Below, in pieces: positions 5,848 through 6,625 of a DNA stretch of 6,625 nucleotides (positions within the stretch are counted from its first letter, which is position 1; every line of letters begins with the position of its first letter). The stretch lies in NCBI GenBank assembly GCA_025352345.1, contig JANXTP010000439.1, positions 1 to 6,625 on the forward strand. The letters run 5' to 3'. The notes below the pieces were generated by a model that saw only the letters and a list, made by a program, of their open reading frames with translations, searched no databases and was not told the origin of the DNA. The DNA is from Burkholderiales bacterium (GTDB taxonomy: Bacteria; Pseudomonadota; Gammaproteobacteria; Burkholderiales; Burkholderiaceae_C). The translations under genes and the position numbers were made by a program.

Positions 5848-6625
5848 ATGAGATCGAGTTTTGACGAGATGCAGGCCACCAGCACCCAGGTGCGGGAGCA
5901 CTACCGCGGCTACGAACAGTGGCTGGCGCAACAACCTGGCGACGTGATGAAGTCGCGCCGCGAAGAGGCGGAAATGATCTTCCGCCGTGTCGGCATCACC
6001 TTCGCGGTGTACGGCGCCAAGGACGAGGACGGCTCGGGCACCGAGCGGCTGATTCCCTTCGACCTGATCCCGCGGGTGATTCCGGCCCACGAGTGGGTCG
6101 AGATGGAAAAAGGCCTGCGCCAGCGCGTGGTCGCGCTGAACCGCTTCATCCACGACGTCTATCACGACCAGGAGATCATCAAGGCGGGCATCGTGCCGGG
6201 TGAGCAGATCTTCAAGAACGCGCAGTTCCGGCCTGAGATGATGGGTGTCGACGTGCCCTGCGGCGTCTATTCGCACATCGCCGGCATCGACATCGTGCGT
6301 GCCGGCAATGCCGACGGTACGGGCAGCTACTACGTGCTGGAGGACAACCTGCGCGTGCCCAGCGGCGTCAGCTACATGCTGGAAAACCGCAAGATGATGA
6401 TGCGGTTGTTCCCCGAGCTGTTCAGCGGGCACCGCGTCGAGCCGGTGGCGCACTACCCCGACATGCTGCTCGAAACCCTGCGCGCGGTCGCTCCGGCTGC
6501 AGTCAACGAGCCGACGGTCGTTGTGTTGACGCCGGGCATGCACAACAGCGCTTATTTCGAGCACGCGTTTTTGGCGCAGCAGATGGGCATCGAGCTGGTC
6601 GAAGGACAGGATCTGTTCGTCAAGG
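5848..6625 (+). CDS. Circularly permuted ATP-grasp protein (COG2308, DUF404/DUF407 type), 5' part
   Basis: The first 259 residues are visible; the family is usually about 470-490 residues, so nearly half lies beyond the right edge. These proteins have an ATP-grasp fold in circularly permuted order and are predicted amide-bond ligases, but their substrate is not established. Recognisable family stretches are RLIPFDLIPRVIP (67-79), the GLRQRVVALNRFIHDVY block (89-105), GIDIVR (146-151), YYVLEDNLRVPSGVSYMLENR (161-181, the most characteristic block), VVVLTPGMHNSAYFEHAFLA (224-243) and GIELVEGQDL (247-256). There is no signal peptide or membrane helix, so it should be cytosolic. The gene lies 106 bases after comEC with its own ribosome site and possible sigma-54 promoter. 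In many proteobacteria the next genes encode an alpha-E (DUF403) protein and a transglutaminase-like protein; whether they follow here cannot be seen. Confidence 0.92.
   Translation, partial: MRSSFDEMQATSTQVREHYRGYEQWLAQQPGDVMKSRREEAEMIFRRVGITFAVYGAKDEDGSGTERLIPFDLIPRVIPAHEWVEMEKGLRQRVVALNRFIHDVYHDQEIIKAGIVPGEQIFKNAQFRPEMMGVDVPCGVYSHIAGIDIVRAGNADGTGSYYVLEDNLRVPSGVSYMLENRKMMMRLFPELFSGHRVEPVAHYPDMLLETLRAVAPAAVNEPTVVVLTPGMHNSAYFEHAFLAQQMGIELVEGQDLFVK

Noticed and set aside
5803..6564. 253-codon open frame on the minus strand opposite the ATP-grasp gene
   Set aside because: The plus strand encodes clear conserved family motifs throughout. The minus frame is histidine/arginine/aspartate-rich with no recognisable domain, typical of an antisense shadow in GC-rich DNA.

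Overview
The window is a compact, GC-rich stretch of bacterial chromosome. Third codon positions are strongly G/C, there is almost no non-coding DNA, and every gene is a proteobacterial core or common accessory type. Gene content and base composition suggest a betaproteobacterium of the order Burkholderiales (Rubrivivax/Leptothrix/Methylibium-like). This is inferred from overall appearance, not from a search. No phage, transposon, tRNA, rRNA or CRISPR array is visible.

Layout, left to right: (1) the 3' two thirds of parC (topoisomerase IV subunit A, + strand, start outside the window); (2) 14 bases later, a DsbA-fold protein of the 2-hydroxychromene-2-carboxylate isomerase family (+), probably co-transcribed with parC; (3) facing it with a 6-base gap, a minus-strand pair read as RidA-like protein then dsbB, coupled by a 1-base TGATG overlap; (4) a 51-base divergent spacer; (5) a full-length comEC (+), the inner-membrane DNA-uptake channel with its metallo-beta-lactamase domain; (6) a 106-base gap holding a GC hairpin and a good match to a sigma-54 promoter; (7) the first 259 codons of a circularly permuted ATP-grasp protein (COG2308-like, +), running off the right edge.

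The genes do not form one pathway. They are housekeeping (parC), oxidative protein folding (dsbB), metabolite repair (RidA family), transformation (comEC) and the start of what is usually an amidoligase/alpha-E/transglutaminase cluster. The points most worth a second look are the candidate sigma-54 promoter in front of the ATP-grasp gene, that gene as the possible entry to a poorly understood peptide-ligation cluster beyond the window, the very short divergent spacer with no Shine-Dalgarno on either side, and the cysteine distribution of ComEC next to a disulfide-forming enzyme. Nothing in the 6.6 kb is clearly a new system by itself.
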